In this document: one piece after another, positions 24,291 through 33,021 of the stretch
Layout of the letters: each line of letters begins with the position of its first letter
How positions within the stretch are numbered: the stretch's first letter is position 1
Assembly: GCF_023380205.1 (NCBI RefSeq)
Contig: NZ_CP093361.1
Span: 1,640,172 to 1,704,171 of the forward strand
Direction: 5' to 3'
Length of the DNA: 64,000 nt
Origin: Nicoliella spurrieriana
GTDB taxonomy: Bacteria > Bacillota > Bacilli > Lactobacillales > Lactobacillaceae
The notes under the pieces: generated by a model
Told to the model about the DNA's origin: nothing
What the model saw: only the letters and a program-made list of their open reading frames with translations
Database searches by the model: none
Program-made: the position numbers and the translations under genes

Positions 24291-24585
24291 CTCGATCATC
24301 GAAGATAACATCCGCGACGAACCTTTCTTGGCGTTTAAAAAACAGATTTTCCAATTCATGGCCATCTTACAAGCGAAGCTTTTAACAGTCGATCCTGAAT
24401 TAAATCCAGCAGAAATTGAACGTATTAAATACTCAATGTTGACCATGATGGCAGCAATTTATCCGGTAACCCATGATGATGGCAATCACGTCACTTTAAT
24501 GCAACAAATTAACCCTAAGTTCGCAAAGCCAAACTACGCAGAACTACTGTGGGAAAACATTGCACAAATTTTTGAGGTCCTTTAA
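24280..24585 (+). pseudogene. TetR-family regulator, C-terminal remnant
   Basis: The plus-strand frame contains 'NIRDEPFLAFKKQIFQFMAI' and then 'LLTVDPELNPAEIERIKYSM', 'MMAAIYPVTHDDGNHV' and a final 'ELLWENIAQIFEVL'. This reads as the ligand-binding C-terminal half of a TetR-type protein; its HTH half is absent and upstream sequence is the antisense of the amidotransferase remnant. The assignment to TetR rests on pattern only. Confidence 0.5.
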
Positions 24586-24656
24586 TCCAACTCAAAATCC
24601 TTTGCGTAAATTATGTTATGATAAAACTAAATACATTTGATATAGGAGTTGAGCAA

Positions 24657-25088
24657 ATGAACCATCGTAAATCATTCACATCGTTAATTATTAGTGCATC
24701 CATGCTATCCGGACTACTATTCACTTCTGCCACCAATGTTAATGCTGCCAAGGCTAAGTGGCATTCCGGAACCCCTAAGGTGCTCCACGGTAGCTGGGCT
24801 GCTAAAAAAACTAATGGGGGCAGTGATGGTAAGACCACCATCAGCAATCAAAAGATTAATGAGACCCACCGGTTTGCACCAATCAATCCCGAAACCATTA
24901 CTAAGCTCAAGTATAAGAAAACTGGCAAGCAAAAATATACCATTAAGGGTGCTAATATGTCGTATGCATCCTCTGGAATTATTTCTAAATATAAGTTCAA
25001 AGTTAAGGTTCATAACCACAACCAAATCTACTTCAGTGGCATTAGAACCGGTAAGTTTGGCGACGCTGCTATCTATCACCGGAAATAA
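24657..25088 (+). CDS. Secreted protein, WHxGxPKxLxGxW family (second paralog)
   Basis: A 143-residue exported protein starting MNHRKSFTSLIISASMLSGL with a signal peptide cleaved near NAAKA. The mature N-terminus KWHSGTPKVLHGSWAAKKT parallels TWHKGLPKVLYGNWISG of the protein at 6009-6521. The ATG at 24657 has TAGGAGTT nine bases upstream; the longer frame starting at 24618 lies before that site. Function unknown; likely a beta-rich exoprotein. Confidence 0.7.
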   Translation: MNHRKSFTSLIISASMLSGLLFTSATNVNAAKAKWHSGTPKVLHGSWAAKKTNGGSDGKTTISNQKINETHRFAPINPETITKLKYKKTGKQKYTIKGANMSYASSGIISKYKFKVKVHNHNQIYFSGIRTGKFGDAAIYHRK

Positions 25089-25091
25089 TGA

Positions 25092-26087
25092 ATGGGCTTT
25101 TGTAATATGCAATCACGTAGATCATTCATCATGGGCTTCATGTTTGCAATTAGCATTATTGAAAAGTACACCGCGTTCATTAATCAACGTAGTCTACGAG
25201 CTCAGCTCGTTAATCAAATACTACCGTTGATTCCAGTGATCAGGCCACTTAATACTAATCGCAAGTTTCAACAAGCCATGCAAAATAGTAAGTTACCATA
25301 TCAAGTCCCGCGTTGGATACAATGCCTGGGTTCCGTTCATCAATACCACGGCCAGAGCGCCATTTTTGAAATTGTTCCCCATTATGTTCAAGCAGCTAAT
25401 CATGTCATCTTCTATCTTCATGGTGGTGCCTATCTTAACCCACCGACGTTACAGCACTATCAGTTGCTAACTAAGTTGGCTAATCAAACCGGTTGGCGGG
25501 TCATAATGCCAGTGTATCCTAAAACCCCGGCATATCATGCTCGAGATGCTCATGCAATGGTTATGGATGCGTATCAACAATTACTAAATGATGATACCAT
25601 TGATTCAATCACTTTAATGGGTGATTCTGCTGGTGCTGGCTTAGGGTTAGCATTAATGCAACGAATCCGCGATCAAAAAATGCAACTACCTGCTAAGGCG
25701 GTGTTGATTTCACCATACTTGGATATTTCCAATTCTAATCAACAAATGCGAAATATCCAGCCTAGAGATCCAATGCTAAATATCGCAACCCTAGCTCAAT
25801 TAGGCCTGCTGTACGCTGATGGAATTAGCGTCAAAGATCCACTCGTTAGTCCTATCTATGGTGATGCTACTGGGTTACCAGCAATTTTAATGGTCACCGG
25901 AACCGACGATATTTTGTCACCAGATGCAATGCGTTTTCAGAAAATGGCGGTCTCGCACCATTGGGAAGTGACTACCATCCGCTATCAAGCAATGAACCAC
26001 GATTTCATGTTGTTCCCAATTCCGGAGGCAAGGGATGCACTTCACCGGGTAATTCAATTTATTCAAAAGGTGAGCCTAAGGGCCTGA
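25092..26087 (+). CDS. Alpha/beta hydrolase, HSL-type esterase/lipase
   Basis: A 331-residue hydrolase with a hydrophobic N-terminal helix at about 12-25, perhaps a membrane anchor. 'FYLHGGAYLNPP' is the oxyanion H-G-G motif, 'TLMGDSAGAGLGLALMQ' carries the nucleophile Ser in G-D-S-A-G, 'ILMVTGTDDILSPDAMRF' the acid and 'YQAMNHDFMLFP' the His. This is the hormone-sensitive-lipase clan, with small-acyl esterase activity. It follows the secreted protein by three bases and may be translated in the same transcript; GGAAATAATG precedes the ATG. Substrate unknown. Confidence 0.8.
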   Translation: MGFCNMQSRRSFIMGFMFAISIIEKYTAFINQRSLRAQLVNQILPLIPVIRPLNTNRKFQQAMQNSKLPYQVPRWIQCLGSVHQYHGQSAIFEIVPHYVQAANHVIFYLHGGAYLNPPTLQHYQLLTKLANQTGWRVIMPVYPKTPAYHARDAHAMVMDAYQQLLNDDTIDSITLMGDSAGAGLGLALMQRIRDQKMQLPAKAVLISPYLDISNSNQQMRNIQPRDPMLNIATLAQLGLLYADGISVKDPLVSPIYGDATGLPAILMVTGTDDILSPDAMRFQKMAVSHHWEVTTIRYQAMNHDFMLFPIPEARDALHRVIQFIQKVSLRA

Positions 26088-26128
26088 TAATAGTTGCGTC
26101 TCATGGAAGATAAATAATCTCAAATAAC

Positions 26129-26170
26129 AAAAACGGGAACCAGTTAAAATTAACTGATTCCCGTTTTTTA
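26129..26170. terminator. Bidirectional terminator
   Basis: AAAAACGGGAACCAGTTAA and TTAACTGATTCCCGTTTTTT pair around AAA. T-runs on both strands, between convergent genes. Confidence 0.85.
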
Positions 26171-26461
26171 CTATTTAAAGCTAACTTGATACTGCTTATC
26201 ATTCCATGTAAATTCAATCTTGGTCTCAAAGACCTGACTCATCTTAAATTCAGTCGAACTAACCACTTCTGGGCCAGCAGTGATGATAAATTTCAATTCA
26301 GCATTATCATCCGGTTGCTTGATTAATTCAGCATTGCTTTCATTTTGCGCTGCTAATTCAATCGTCAACCCTTCTAATTCATCCACCCCGGTAAATGTTT
26401 CATCCGGCTTAAATTTTTCCCTGCGTAAACACATTAAAAATGGCATTACTAATCTTTTCAA
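26171..26461 (-). CDS. Small protein of unknown function, probable TTG start
   Basis: A 96-residue protein. AGGGGTGA lies 7 bases before a TTG (26461), which gives MKRLVMPFLMCLRREKFKPD. Later ATGs lack a site. After a short hydrophobic start the protein is acidic and beta-like ('LTIELAAQNESN', 'ELKFIITAGPEVVSS', 'TKIEFTWNDKQYQVSFK'). It follows the MFS gene by 40 bp on the same strand and is probably in the same transcript. No family recognised. Confidence 0.6.
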   Translation of the reverse strand: MKRLVMPFLMCLRREKFKPDETFTGVDELEGLTIELAAQNESNAELIKQPDDNAELKFIITAGPEVVSSTEFKMSQVFETKIEFTWNDKQYQVSFK

Positions 26462-26501
26462 AAAATTTCACCCCTATGTTTTCAATACTAATATCATATC
26501 A

Positions 26502-27794
26502 TTAATCACTGTGCCGTTGAATAAAGCGGTCGTCCTTTTTAATGTCACGGCTAAATACGTCAATGCTAAAGAACGCATATGCAATTAAAACCAACCCGCT
26601 TAGCACTAAAATATAACTACCATGCTCAAAGAAATCGAACAATCCGGTGTAAATAATGGTTCCGACCGGCATGATTGCAAAACTAGCGGTGTATAACGTT
26701 GAACTGACCCGCCCTAAAATTCTAGTCGGGACGGTGCTTTGCAGCCGAATTTCAACGGCGAGGTCAAAGATGGCAAATGCAAGGTCTAACAGTAACGCTA
26801 GCAGCAGACCCATGATGCCAATCATCAACTTGTTAGGGGCAACTGCAAATAATGCCCCCAGCCCGGTTAACGCTACTCCCACCAATCCCAATGATACCAA
26901 CACCCGCTTTGCAAAGTGGCGTTGGTTTTTGAACCAGTTGGTAATCAAACTCCCCAGGAGGTAGCCAATTGCATAGCCAGTTTCAATCGTTGCAACCACG
27001 TCATTGCCCAAGTTTAATTCATTAACGATGATAAATGGCGCTCCCGTCACCACTGCGGTGTAAAAGAAGTTCACGACAATCTCGGCAATGATCGTATCGC
27101 GAATAAACGGCCGTTTCTTCATATAACGCAGTGTTTCGTGAAATTGTTGGGTCTGCGACACCTTCTTCCGGGGCGTTTGATGACCATCGACATTGTGAAA
27201 ATGCAGGTGCATCATAATGATCATTGCAATGATGGTCGCCACAATTTCTAGTGCAATTAACCCGTTCACGCTAATCAACGAATATAACAACACCCCAAAG
27301 ACCGGGGCTAAGACGCGTGAAGCAGAGGCACACGCCGTCGTTAGCGAACTGAGTTTTGGAATCTGACTCTCGTTTACGAACTGGCGAATCGATGCCGAAT
27401 AAGCGGTATTGCGGAAGTTGACTAAGAATGAATCCAAAACAATAAATAGCGCCACCGGAATTAATAACCCGGTGCCACTAAAGAACGGCAATGCCACGCC
27501 CAACAAGACGAACCCGATAATGCGGAGTAGGTAGCCCCAAAAGATAATCCGTTTATGGTCGTGGGTATCCACAAAGTTCCCAATTGGAATAAACGTTAAG
27601 AGACTGACTAATGGAGCAATCGTCAGTCCCATCCCAAAGCTTAACGGTGACTTAGTAGCGTGTAATAACATAAAGCTGATGCCATATTGGAAAATCCCAT
27701 AGCTAAACGCCCCCAGCGCGTTACTACTTAACGCCTTAATAATCTGATGATTAGATTCTCGATCAGTTAACTGTAAGCCATGATTTTCAGCCAT
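26502..27794 (-). CDS. MFS efflux transporter (12 helices)
   Basis: A 430-residue major-facilitator protein. Twelve hydrophobic segments; the loop between helices 2 and 3 is 'GNFVDTHDHKRIIFWGYLLR', the form of the MFS motif A seen in the macrolide-efflux/enterobactin-exporter (MFS_3) subgroup. The C-terminal half has 'GLLLALLLDLAFAIFDLAVE' and ends in a charged tail. Such proteins expel drugs or metabolites by proton antiport. An AGGAG-like site (GGAGCGCTGG) precedes the ATG. Substrate unknown. Confidence 0.78.
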   Translation of the reverse strand: MAENHGLQLTDRESNHQIIKALSSNALGAFSYGIFQYGISFMLLHATKSPLSFGMGLTIAPLVSLLTFIPIGNFVDTHDHKRIIFWGYLLRIIGFVLLGVALPFFSGTGLLIPVALFIVLDSFLVNFRNTAYSASIRQFVNESQIPKLSSLTTACASASRVLAPVFGVLLYSLISVNGLIALEIVATIIAMIIMMHLHFHNVDGHQTPRKKVSQTQQFHETLRYMKKRPFIRDTIIAEIVVNFFYTAVVTGAPFIIVNELNLGNDVVATIETGYAIGYLLGSLITNWFKNQRHFAKRVLVSLGLVGVALTGLGALFAVAPNKLMIGIMGLLLALLLDLAFAIFDLAVEIRLQSTVPTRILGRVSSTLYTASFAIMPVGTIIYTGLFDFFEHGSYILVLSGLVLIAYAFFSIDVFSRDIKKDDRFIQRHSD

Positions 27795-27856
27795 TTCCAG
27801 CGCTCCTTAAAAAAGATTTAATTTCTATTTTACTGCCTGGCCTAATAATTCACAAC

Positions 27857-27889
27857 TAAAAACGCCCCAGCCCGAAGGGACTGAGGCAC
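27857..27889 (-). terminator. Terminator of the enolase gene
   Basis: On the minus strand GCCTCAGTCCC-TTC-GGGCTGGGGC followed by GTTTTTAG. Confidence 0.85.
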
Positions 27890-27906
27890 TTGAATTCAAT
27901 TTGAAA

Positions 27907-29199
27907 TTAATCTAAATCAACATCATTTGGGTAGTGCGCAACTGGTGTTAAGTCATGCATTGCCTCTTCGATTCTTAAGATGTCGTTGTACTTTTCAACC
28001 CGTTCTGAACGAGCCATCGCACCAGCCTTAAGTTCACCACCATTAACAGCAACGGCAAAGTCAGCAACAAAGGTATCACCAGTTTCACCAGAACGGTGAC
28101 TGATCATGGTTTTGAAGTTGTTCTTCCGTGCTAGCCGAACGGCTTCTAAGGTTTCGGAAACGGTCCCGATTTGGTTCAACTTAATCAAGAGCGTGTTTCC
28201 AGCGCCCAGCTTAATGGCCTTTCTGATAAACTTAGGGTTCGTCACGATCAAATCATCATCAACGATTTGGACTTTATCCCCTAAGCGCTTCGTAGCAGTT
28301 ACGAAGTCATCCCATGAATTTTCGTCCATTGGGTCTTCAACGGACATAATTGCTGGATACTTATCGATTAAATCACTAACGTAGTCGATAAATTGTGCTG
28401 GTGTGTAGGTCTTGCCTTCAAAATTGTAATTGCCGCTTTCCTTATCAAAGAAGGCGGACGCAGCAAAGTCCATCGCAATTCCAATATCAACGCCGGGTTC
28501 ATATCCAGCTTGCTTAATGGCCTTGTAAAGTGCTTCAACCGCCTCTTCGGTATGCTTCATGTTGGGAGCAAACCCACCTTCATCACCAACACCGGTCTCA
28601 AAGCCTTCTGCTTCTAAGACCTTCTTTAAGGTGTGGTAAACATCGGCAATCTTATTAATTCCATCACGGAAGGAAGTCTTCTTAAGGGGTGTAATCATAA
28701 ATTCTTGAGCGTCGATATCGTTATCAGCGTGTTCGCCACCATTGATAACGTTGTGGAATGATTGTGGTAATTCTAGGTCCACCCCACCGAGGTATCGATA
28801 AAGCGGTTCGTTGAAGTAATCAGCAGCGGCCCGCGCCGTAGCCATCGAAACTCCCAAAATAGCATTTGCACCCAACTTAGCTTTATTAGGGGTGCCATCT
28901 AACTCGATCATGATTTGGTCAACTTGACGTTGGTCAAATGGGCTCACACCGTGTAAAGCGGTACTAATTTCGTTGTTAATATGCGCAACGGCCTTAGTAA
29001 CACCTTTCCCCATTAATCGTTTGCCGCCATCGCGAAGTTCAATTGCTTCGTTTTCACCAGTAGAGGCTCCTGATGGCACTTCGGCTCTTCCTAACGTCCC
29101 ATCGGTCAAAATCACATCTGCTTCAACCGTTGGATTTCCACGGGAATCAAATACCTCCCGTCCCTTTACTCGATCAATATAAACTTCGTTCAAACGCAT
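27907..29199 (-). CDS. eno: Enolase (divergent lactobacillar type)
   Basis: A 430-residue enolase, full family length. Landmarks: 'SRGNPTVEADV' and 'PSGASTGENEAIELRDG' (N-terminal loop), 'INGGEHADNDIDAQEFMITP', 'GVGDEGGFAPN' (general acid/base Glu), 'AMDFAASAFFDKESG' (metal Asp), 'SVEDPMDENSWDDF' (metal Glu), 'IVDDDLIVTN' (metal Asp), 'TLLIKLNQIGTVSE' (catalytic Lys) and 'ISHRSGETGDTFVADFAVA'. All metal ligands and catalytic residues seem present, but P-M-D-E-N and F-A-A-S-A-F replace the more usual G-L-x-E-D and C-A-A-S-E-F. It converts 2-phosphoglycerate to PEP. It is monocistronic, with a good AAAGGA site, and is not linked to gap/pgk/tpi here. Confidence 0.92.
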   Translation of the reverse strand: MRLNEVYIDRVKGREVFDSRGNPTVEADVILTDGTLGRAEVPSGASTGENEAIELRDGGKRLMGKGVTKAVAHINNEISTALHGVSPFDQRQVDQIMIELDGTPNKAKLGANAILGVSMATARAAADYFNEPLYRYLGGVDLELPQSFHNVINGGEHADNDIDAQEFMITPLKKTSFRDGINKIADVYHTLKKVLEAEGFETGVGDEGGFAPNMKHTEEAVEALYKAIKQAGYEPGVDIGIAMDFAASAFFDKESGNYNFEGKTYTPAQFIDYVSDLIDKYPAIMSVEDPMDENSWDDFVTATKRLGDKVQIVDDDLIVTNPKFIRKAIKLGAGNTLLIKLNQIGTVSETLEAVRLARKNNFKTMISHRSGETGDTFVADFAVAVNGGELKAGAMARSERVEKYNDILRIEEAMHDLTPVAHYPNDVDLD

Positions 29200-29361
29200 A
29201 ACACCAAATCCTTTCGTTTTTTAATTTTTAACTACTAGATTTAATTCATATTCATATTAAAACAGCACTCATTATAATTCAAAGATAACGTCCTTCAGTT
29301 GAAAATTTTTCTAAATCACGGTGTAAAATAAGAACTAAAATATCATAAAGGGGATTTTCAC

Positions 29362-30276
29362 TTGCCATACTTATTTGGAATCATCGCCGGGTTAGTATTA
29401 CCGGTGCAAACATCAATTAATACGAAATTAAAGAACACCCTTAGGGGTGGCCCGTTCTTTGCCTCAATGGTGTCATTTGTGATCGGAACGCTGTCATTAT
29501 TGATCGTGAACTTGATTGAAGGTAACTCGCTATTGGTCCCTGTCAACACCTTTACCACCGAACCAGTGTGGATTTGGTTCGGCGGAGCCCTTGGGGTGGT
29601 CGGACTAACGGCTAACATCATTATCTTTCCGTACTTAGGAGCGGTACAAACCGTGGTCATGCCAATCTTAGGCCAAATTTTAATGGGGATGCTCATCGAT
29701 AACTTCGGGTTATTCGCCGCCCCGGTGCACCACTTCACACTACTCAGGTTATTGGGCATCATCATCCTATTAGCCGGCATCTTTATGATTGTGATCAAAC
29801 GCGAACCCGCGGCTAGCAGTCACAAGAGTAAGTTGCCCTGGCAACTAATTGGCTTAGTCGCTGGGATGTTTCAAGCTTCCCAAGCCCCGATCAATGGTCA
29901 TTTGGGGATTCTTATTGGTTCACCGACCCACGCGGCATTAATCTCATTCTTCGTGGGTGCCGTCATTTTATTGATCATTGGTGGGATTAGCGAACACGGG
30001 TATCAAAAGGTCAAGAATGCTTTTAGCCACGGGCATCCCTGGTGGGTCCTCTCCGGTGGAGCCCTCGGCGCCATTTATGTGCTAGCTAACGCCGACATCA
30101 GCCCCATTATCGGTGCCGGAACCGCGGTAATCTTAGCACTGCTAGGTAACCTATTTGGTAGCGTCATTTTTGATAAATACGGGATCATGGGGGCCAGCAA
30201 GAAACACATTACGATTGTGCAATATTTAGGAATTGTGGTCATGTTCTTAGGCGTGGTCATTGTAAAGTTATTTTAA
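29362..30276 (+). CDS. YdcZ-family (DMT superfamily) transporter with two repeats
   Basis: A 304-residue membrane protein starting with TTG behind AAAGGGGATT (no ATG fits). It has about ten helices arranged as two similar five-helix halves: 'IIAGLVLPVQTSINTKLKN' and 'LVAGMFQASQAPINGHLGI' start the halves, and 'VWIWFGGALGVVGLTANIII' and 'PWWVLSGGALGAIYVLANAD' recur within them. This is the DUF606/YdcZ family of the drug/metabolite transporter superfamily. Substrate unknown. Divergent from eno. Confidence 0.8.
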   Translation: MPYLFGIIAGLVLPVQTSINTKLKNTLRGGPFFASMVSFVIGTLSLLIVNLIEGNSLLVPVNTFTTEPVWIWFGGALGVVGLTANIIIFPYLGAVQTVVMPILGQILMGMLIDNFGLFAAPVHHFTLLRLLGIIILLAGIFMIVIKREPAASSHKSKLPWQLIGLVAGMFQASQAPINGHLGILIGSPTHAALISFFVGAVILLIIGGISEHGYQKVKNAFSHGHPWWVLSGGALGAIYVLANADISPIIGAGTAVILALLGNLFGSVIFDKYGIMGASKKHITIVQYLGIVVMFLGVVIVKLF

Positions 30277-30283
30277 AAACAAC

Positions 30284-30328
30284 AAAGGGTCAGCTTGATG
30301 CCAATTTTGACACCAGGCTGACCCTTTA
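30284..30328. terminator. Bidirectional terminator
   Basis: AAAGGGTCAGC and GCTGACCCTTT form the outer stem, with a further TTGATGCC/... inner pairing. Between convergent genes. Confidence 0.8.
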
Positions 30329-30340
30329 TCGTGCTATCTA

Positions 30341-30940
30341 TTAACCCTTAAATGGATGGTCCTTCAATAAGTCCGTGTAAAACGCGATTCGTTTTGCAGT
30401 TTGCGTTAACTTCTTACCATAGTATTCACCAGATGGTGCATCTGGTAAGACGGCGCCATCGGCAGCAAAGTTATCCTGCACGTTTCCAATGACAACTGAC
30501 TTTGGTAGCACGAACGAGCCCAAACGATTGATAATTGGGCTGAGTGCATTCCCACCAAATTGACCGCCCCGGCTATTGTTCGAATAGGTAATGATCAATG
30601 CCGGCTTATCACCAATTTCTCCAGCAAGGTAGTCAATCCCGTTCTTTAAAACTGCCGGAATCGAGTGGTTATATTCTGGCGTCATGAAGATGTAGCCATC
30701 GGCATTCTTCATATCATCGACCCATTTTTGTTCATTTTCCTTTAAGGTCCGGTCCGGATTGTTTAATGGCGCTAAATCTTCATAGAAAAACGGCAGGTTA
30801 TAACTGCCCAATTCCATAAAGTTAAACTGGTCGCCAGTCATTTTTTCATATTCATCCTTGTGGGCTGCCATGTAGTTCAATAGGTTCTTACCCAATGCAG
30901 CCTTACGTGAAGTTCCTAAAATAACGTTAATTGTTGACAT
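30341..30940 (-). CDS. NAD(P)H-dependent FMN reductase
   Basis: A 199-residue flavodoxin-like reductase. 'INVILGTSRKAALGKNLLNYM' holds the FMN-phosphate loop, 'FMTPEYNHSIPAVLKNGIDYL' is the signature P-E-Y-N-x-x-I-P-x-x-L-K-N-x-I-D-x-x, and 'ITYSNNSRGGQFGG' is the flavin-ring loop. It transfers electrons from NAD(P)H to FMN and often to quinones, azo compounds or nitro compounds. It follows the multidrug exporter by 11 bases behind AGGAGGAA, so the two are co-expressed under the MarR regulator. A role in clearing electrophilic or quinone stress is likely. Confidence 0.85.
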   Translation of the reverse strand: MSTINVILGTSRKAALGKNLLNYMAAHKDEYEKMTGDQFNFMELGSYNLPFFYEDLAPLNNPDRTLKENEQKWVDDMKNADGYIFMTPEYNHSIPAVLKNGIDYLAGEIGDKPALIITYSNNSRGGQFGGNALSPIINRLGSFVLPKSVVIGNVQDNFAADGAVLPDAPSGEYYGKKLTQTAKRIAFYTDLLKDHPFKG

Positions 30941-30951
30941 AAAAATTCCTC

Positions 30952-32355
30952 CTATGATTGTGTGGTTCTAATTGTTTTAACTTGCTTTAATGTAATTACA
31001 ATCGTAATCACGATTAAAACAATTCCAAATCCATATACAAATTGTTGGCCCATTAGATACAATGGCTTGTTACTACCGGTAAAGTTAGTTACATGCTGAC
31101 CGGAAATGACGCTCATGACCAAGAATAATAACGACGTGGCAAGGGCATTGCCCAGCACCATTCCGATATTCCGGGAGAGCGAATTCATGCTCCCGGCAAT
31201 TCCCAGGTCCTTACTCTTGATCGAACCCATGATCATTGAATTATTCGGTGCTTGAAAGACCGAGTTACCGAGTCCCAATAACCCAATCGCTACCATATAG
31301 ATAATGATACTCGAATTTAGGTTACTTGACAGCAATAATACTTGGGCCACCAGAATGAACAATAATCCGATCACGATCAATTTAATTTCACCGAACACAT
31401 CGGCCAGTTTCCCGGATAACGGAGCGGTCACGATTTGAACGAACGGTAAGATCATCATAATCAAACCGGCAATCCCCGCGGAATAGTTCCGGGCGTTTTG
31501 CAAATAAAATGGTGTCAGGACCATGTAGAAATTATTGGTAACGAAAATTAAGACCGCCGTAATTAGACCCGCTGAAAAATCGACATTCTTAAATAGTTTT
31601 AGATCGATCAACGGATTGGCTTGCTTATTCTCATTGAAGATAAAGACAACTAGTGCGACCACCGAAATTAGTAGTCCCAGTAATAACCAACCATTTAGAT
31701 ACCCAAATTGTTGCCCCGCGTAGAGATACACGAAGAATAAGAAGATAAACGCGGTCGATAAAGCATCGCCAATTGGATCTGATTGCTCTGGCTTGCCAGG
31801 ATGGTCTTTTTCCAGCACCTTGGTGGCCATTAACATCATTAAAATCCCGACTGGCACGTTAATGTAGAAGATATCCTCCCACGATAGATACTGCAGAATC
31901 ACGCCCCCGACTCCGGGACCGGCAATCATCCCGAGTGCAACGAACGAACCAATCCACCCGAGGGCCTGACCCCGTTGCTTTTTTGGAAACACTTCGGTAA
32001 TAATTCCATTATTGGTACTCATCGTCATCGCTGCCCCGATGCCTTGCAAAATCCGGGCAAATATTAATAATGTAATATTAGGGCTTAGTCCACAGACCAG
32101 CGACCCGACCGTAAATAATGCAGTTCCAATTTTAAAAATGCGGTTTTTGCCAATTTTATCGCTTAACTTCCCTAACGGCATTAATAAAATACAGATGGTA
32201 ATTAAGTAGGCAGAAACAATTAATTCAGAAATACTCATACTAATCGATAATGATTTACTAATCGTGGGTAATGCAATGTTTACCACACTCGCATCAAGAT
32301 CACTCATAAAGGTCACGATCCCAATACAGATAAGGATCAACCATTTTCTACTCAA
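30952..32355 (-). CDS. MFS multidrug exporter, DHA2/EmrB-QacA type (14 helices)
   Basis: A protein of about 467 residues with 14 membrane helices. Motif 'LDASVVNIALPTISKSLSIS' (motif D1 of DHA2) is at the start of helix 1, 'GKLSDKIGKNRIFKIGTALF' is motif A, and 'GIGAAMTMSTNNGIITEVFP' and 'GPGVGGVILQYLSWEDIFYI' (motif C) follow. The start is a TTG at 32355 with GGGAGGAA six bases upstream; the longer GTG-initiated frame would run through that site. It expels drugs by proton antiport. A MarR-type box overlaps its 5' end. Confidence 0.85.
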   Translation of the reverse strand: MSRKWLILICIGIVTFMSDLDASVVNIALPTISKSLSISMSISELIVSAYLITICILLMPLGKLSDKIGKNRIFKIGTALFTVGSLVCGLSPNITLLIFARILQGIGAAMTMSTNNGIITEVFPKKQRGQALGWIGSFVALGMIAGPGVGGVILQYLSWEDIFYINVPVGILMMLMATKVLEKDHPGKPEQSDPIGDALSTAFIFLFFVYLYAGQQFGYLNGWLLLGLLISVVALVVFIFNENKQANPLIDLKLFKNVDFSAGLITAVLIFVTNNFYMVLTPFYLQNARNYSAGIAGLIMMILPFVQIVTAPLSGKLADVFGEIKLIVIGLLFILVAQVLLLSSNLNSSIIIYMVAIGLLGLGNSVFQAPNNSMIMGSIKSKDLGIAGSMNSLSRNIGMVLGNALATSLLFLVMSVISGQHVTNFTGSNKPLYLMGQQFVYGFGIVLIVITIVITLKQVKTIRTTQS

Positions 32356-32377
32356 TTCGGTTCCTCCCTTCAGATTT

Positions 32378-32393
32378 GTATTCACTTGAATAC
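32378..32393. promoter_or_regulatory. Predicted MarR operator 1
   Basis: GTATTCA-CT-TGAATAC is a perfect 7-bp palindrome just upstream of the exporter's ribosome site. The same ATTCA-N2-TGAAT core recurs at 32434-32445. Confidence 0.7.
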
Positions 32394-32433
32394 ATTGTTA
32401 GTATATCATTAAAATAACAGAATGCAAGTTTTT

Positions 32434-32445
32434 ATTCACATGAAT
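32434..32445. promoter_or_regulatory. Predicted MarR operator 2
   Basis: ATTCA-CA-TGAAT lies directly before the AAAGGAG site of the marR gene. Two matching boxes in the divergent region suggest the regulator controls both the exporter operon and itself. Confidence 0.7.
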
Positions 32446-32461
32446 TAAAAAAGGAGAAGTT

Positions 32462-32935
32462 ATGGATAATTCACAAAAAGTCATTACCTTAATCGGGCAA
32501 ATTCTAGAACAAGATTCAAAGGATGATAACGAAAAAGAGTGGATGCGCCAAAACGCCCCCACTAAGGAAGTCGCCAATGTCATTCATAAACTAACGACCC
32601 GTGATTTTCACGTGATCATTGCGATTTATCATAGTCAAAAAGCATATGCCAAGGCGCTACCAGAACAAGTCCACATTTCACAACCGACCGTTTCGAGGGC
32701 AATCAAGGCCCTTAACGACCGTGGGTTAATCAAACGCTACTCGACTCCACAAAATAGTAAGGACATCATCGTGGAATTAACCCCCCTCGGCACTGCGGTC
32801 GCTAAGGTCCAACTCCAATTACGGAATAAGCTCACTGCTGACGTTTCTAAAATTTTAGGGCAACTGTCGGAGCATGAAGCTGACCTCTTCGTGGATACGC
32901 TGCGGCAAATCAAAAACCTCAATATTTTTGATTAA
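32462..32935 (+). CDS. MarR-family transcriptional regulator
   Basis: A 157-residue winged-helix protein. The DNA-binding part is at 60-110, 'LTTRDFHVIIAIYHSQKAYA', 'LPEQVHISQPTVSRAIKALN' (recognition helix) and the wing 'RYSTPQNSKDIIVELTPLGT'. The first 50 and last 35 residues are dimerisation helices. It is divergent from the DHA2 exporter/FMN-reductase operon with two matching palindromes between them, so it most likely represses both until a toxic ligand binds. Its own mRNA ends without an obvious terminator before the next promoter at 32952. Confidence 0.85.
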   Translation: MDNSQKVITLIGQILEQDSKDDNEKEWMRQNAPTKEVANVIHKLTTRDFHVIIAIYHSQKAYAKALPEQVHISQPTVSRAIKALNDRGLIKRYSTPQNSKDIIVELTPLGTAVAKVQLQLRNKLTADVSKILGQLSEHEADLFVDTLRQIKNLNIFD

Positions 32936-32951
32936 TTCAGACGCTAATCGG

Positions 32952-32980
32952 TTGACTTTTAGTCCATAAAAAACTATTGT
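32952..32980 (+). promoter_or_regulatory. Promoter of the first oxidoreductase gene
   Basis: TTGACT (32952-32957), 17-base spacer, TATTGT (32975-32980), 41 bases before the ATG. Confidence 0.6.
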
Positions 32981-33021
32981 GTTTTAAAAGTAATCAATTA
33001 AATTGCAAAGGAGATCAGACC

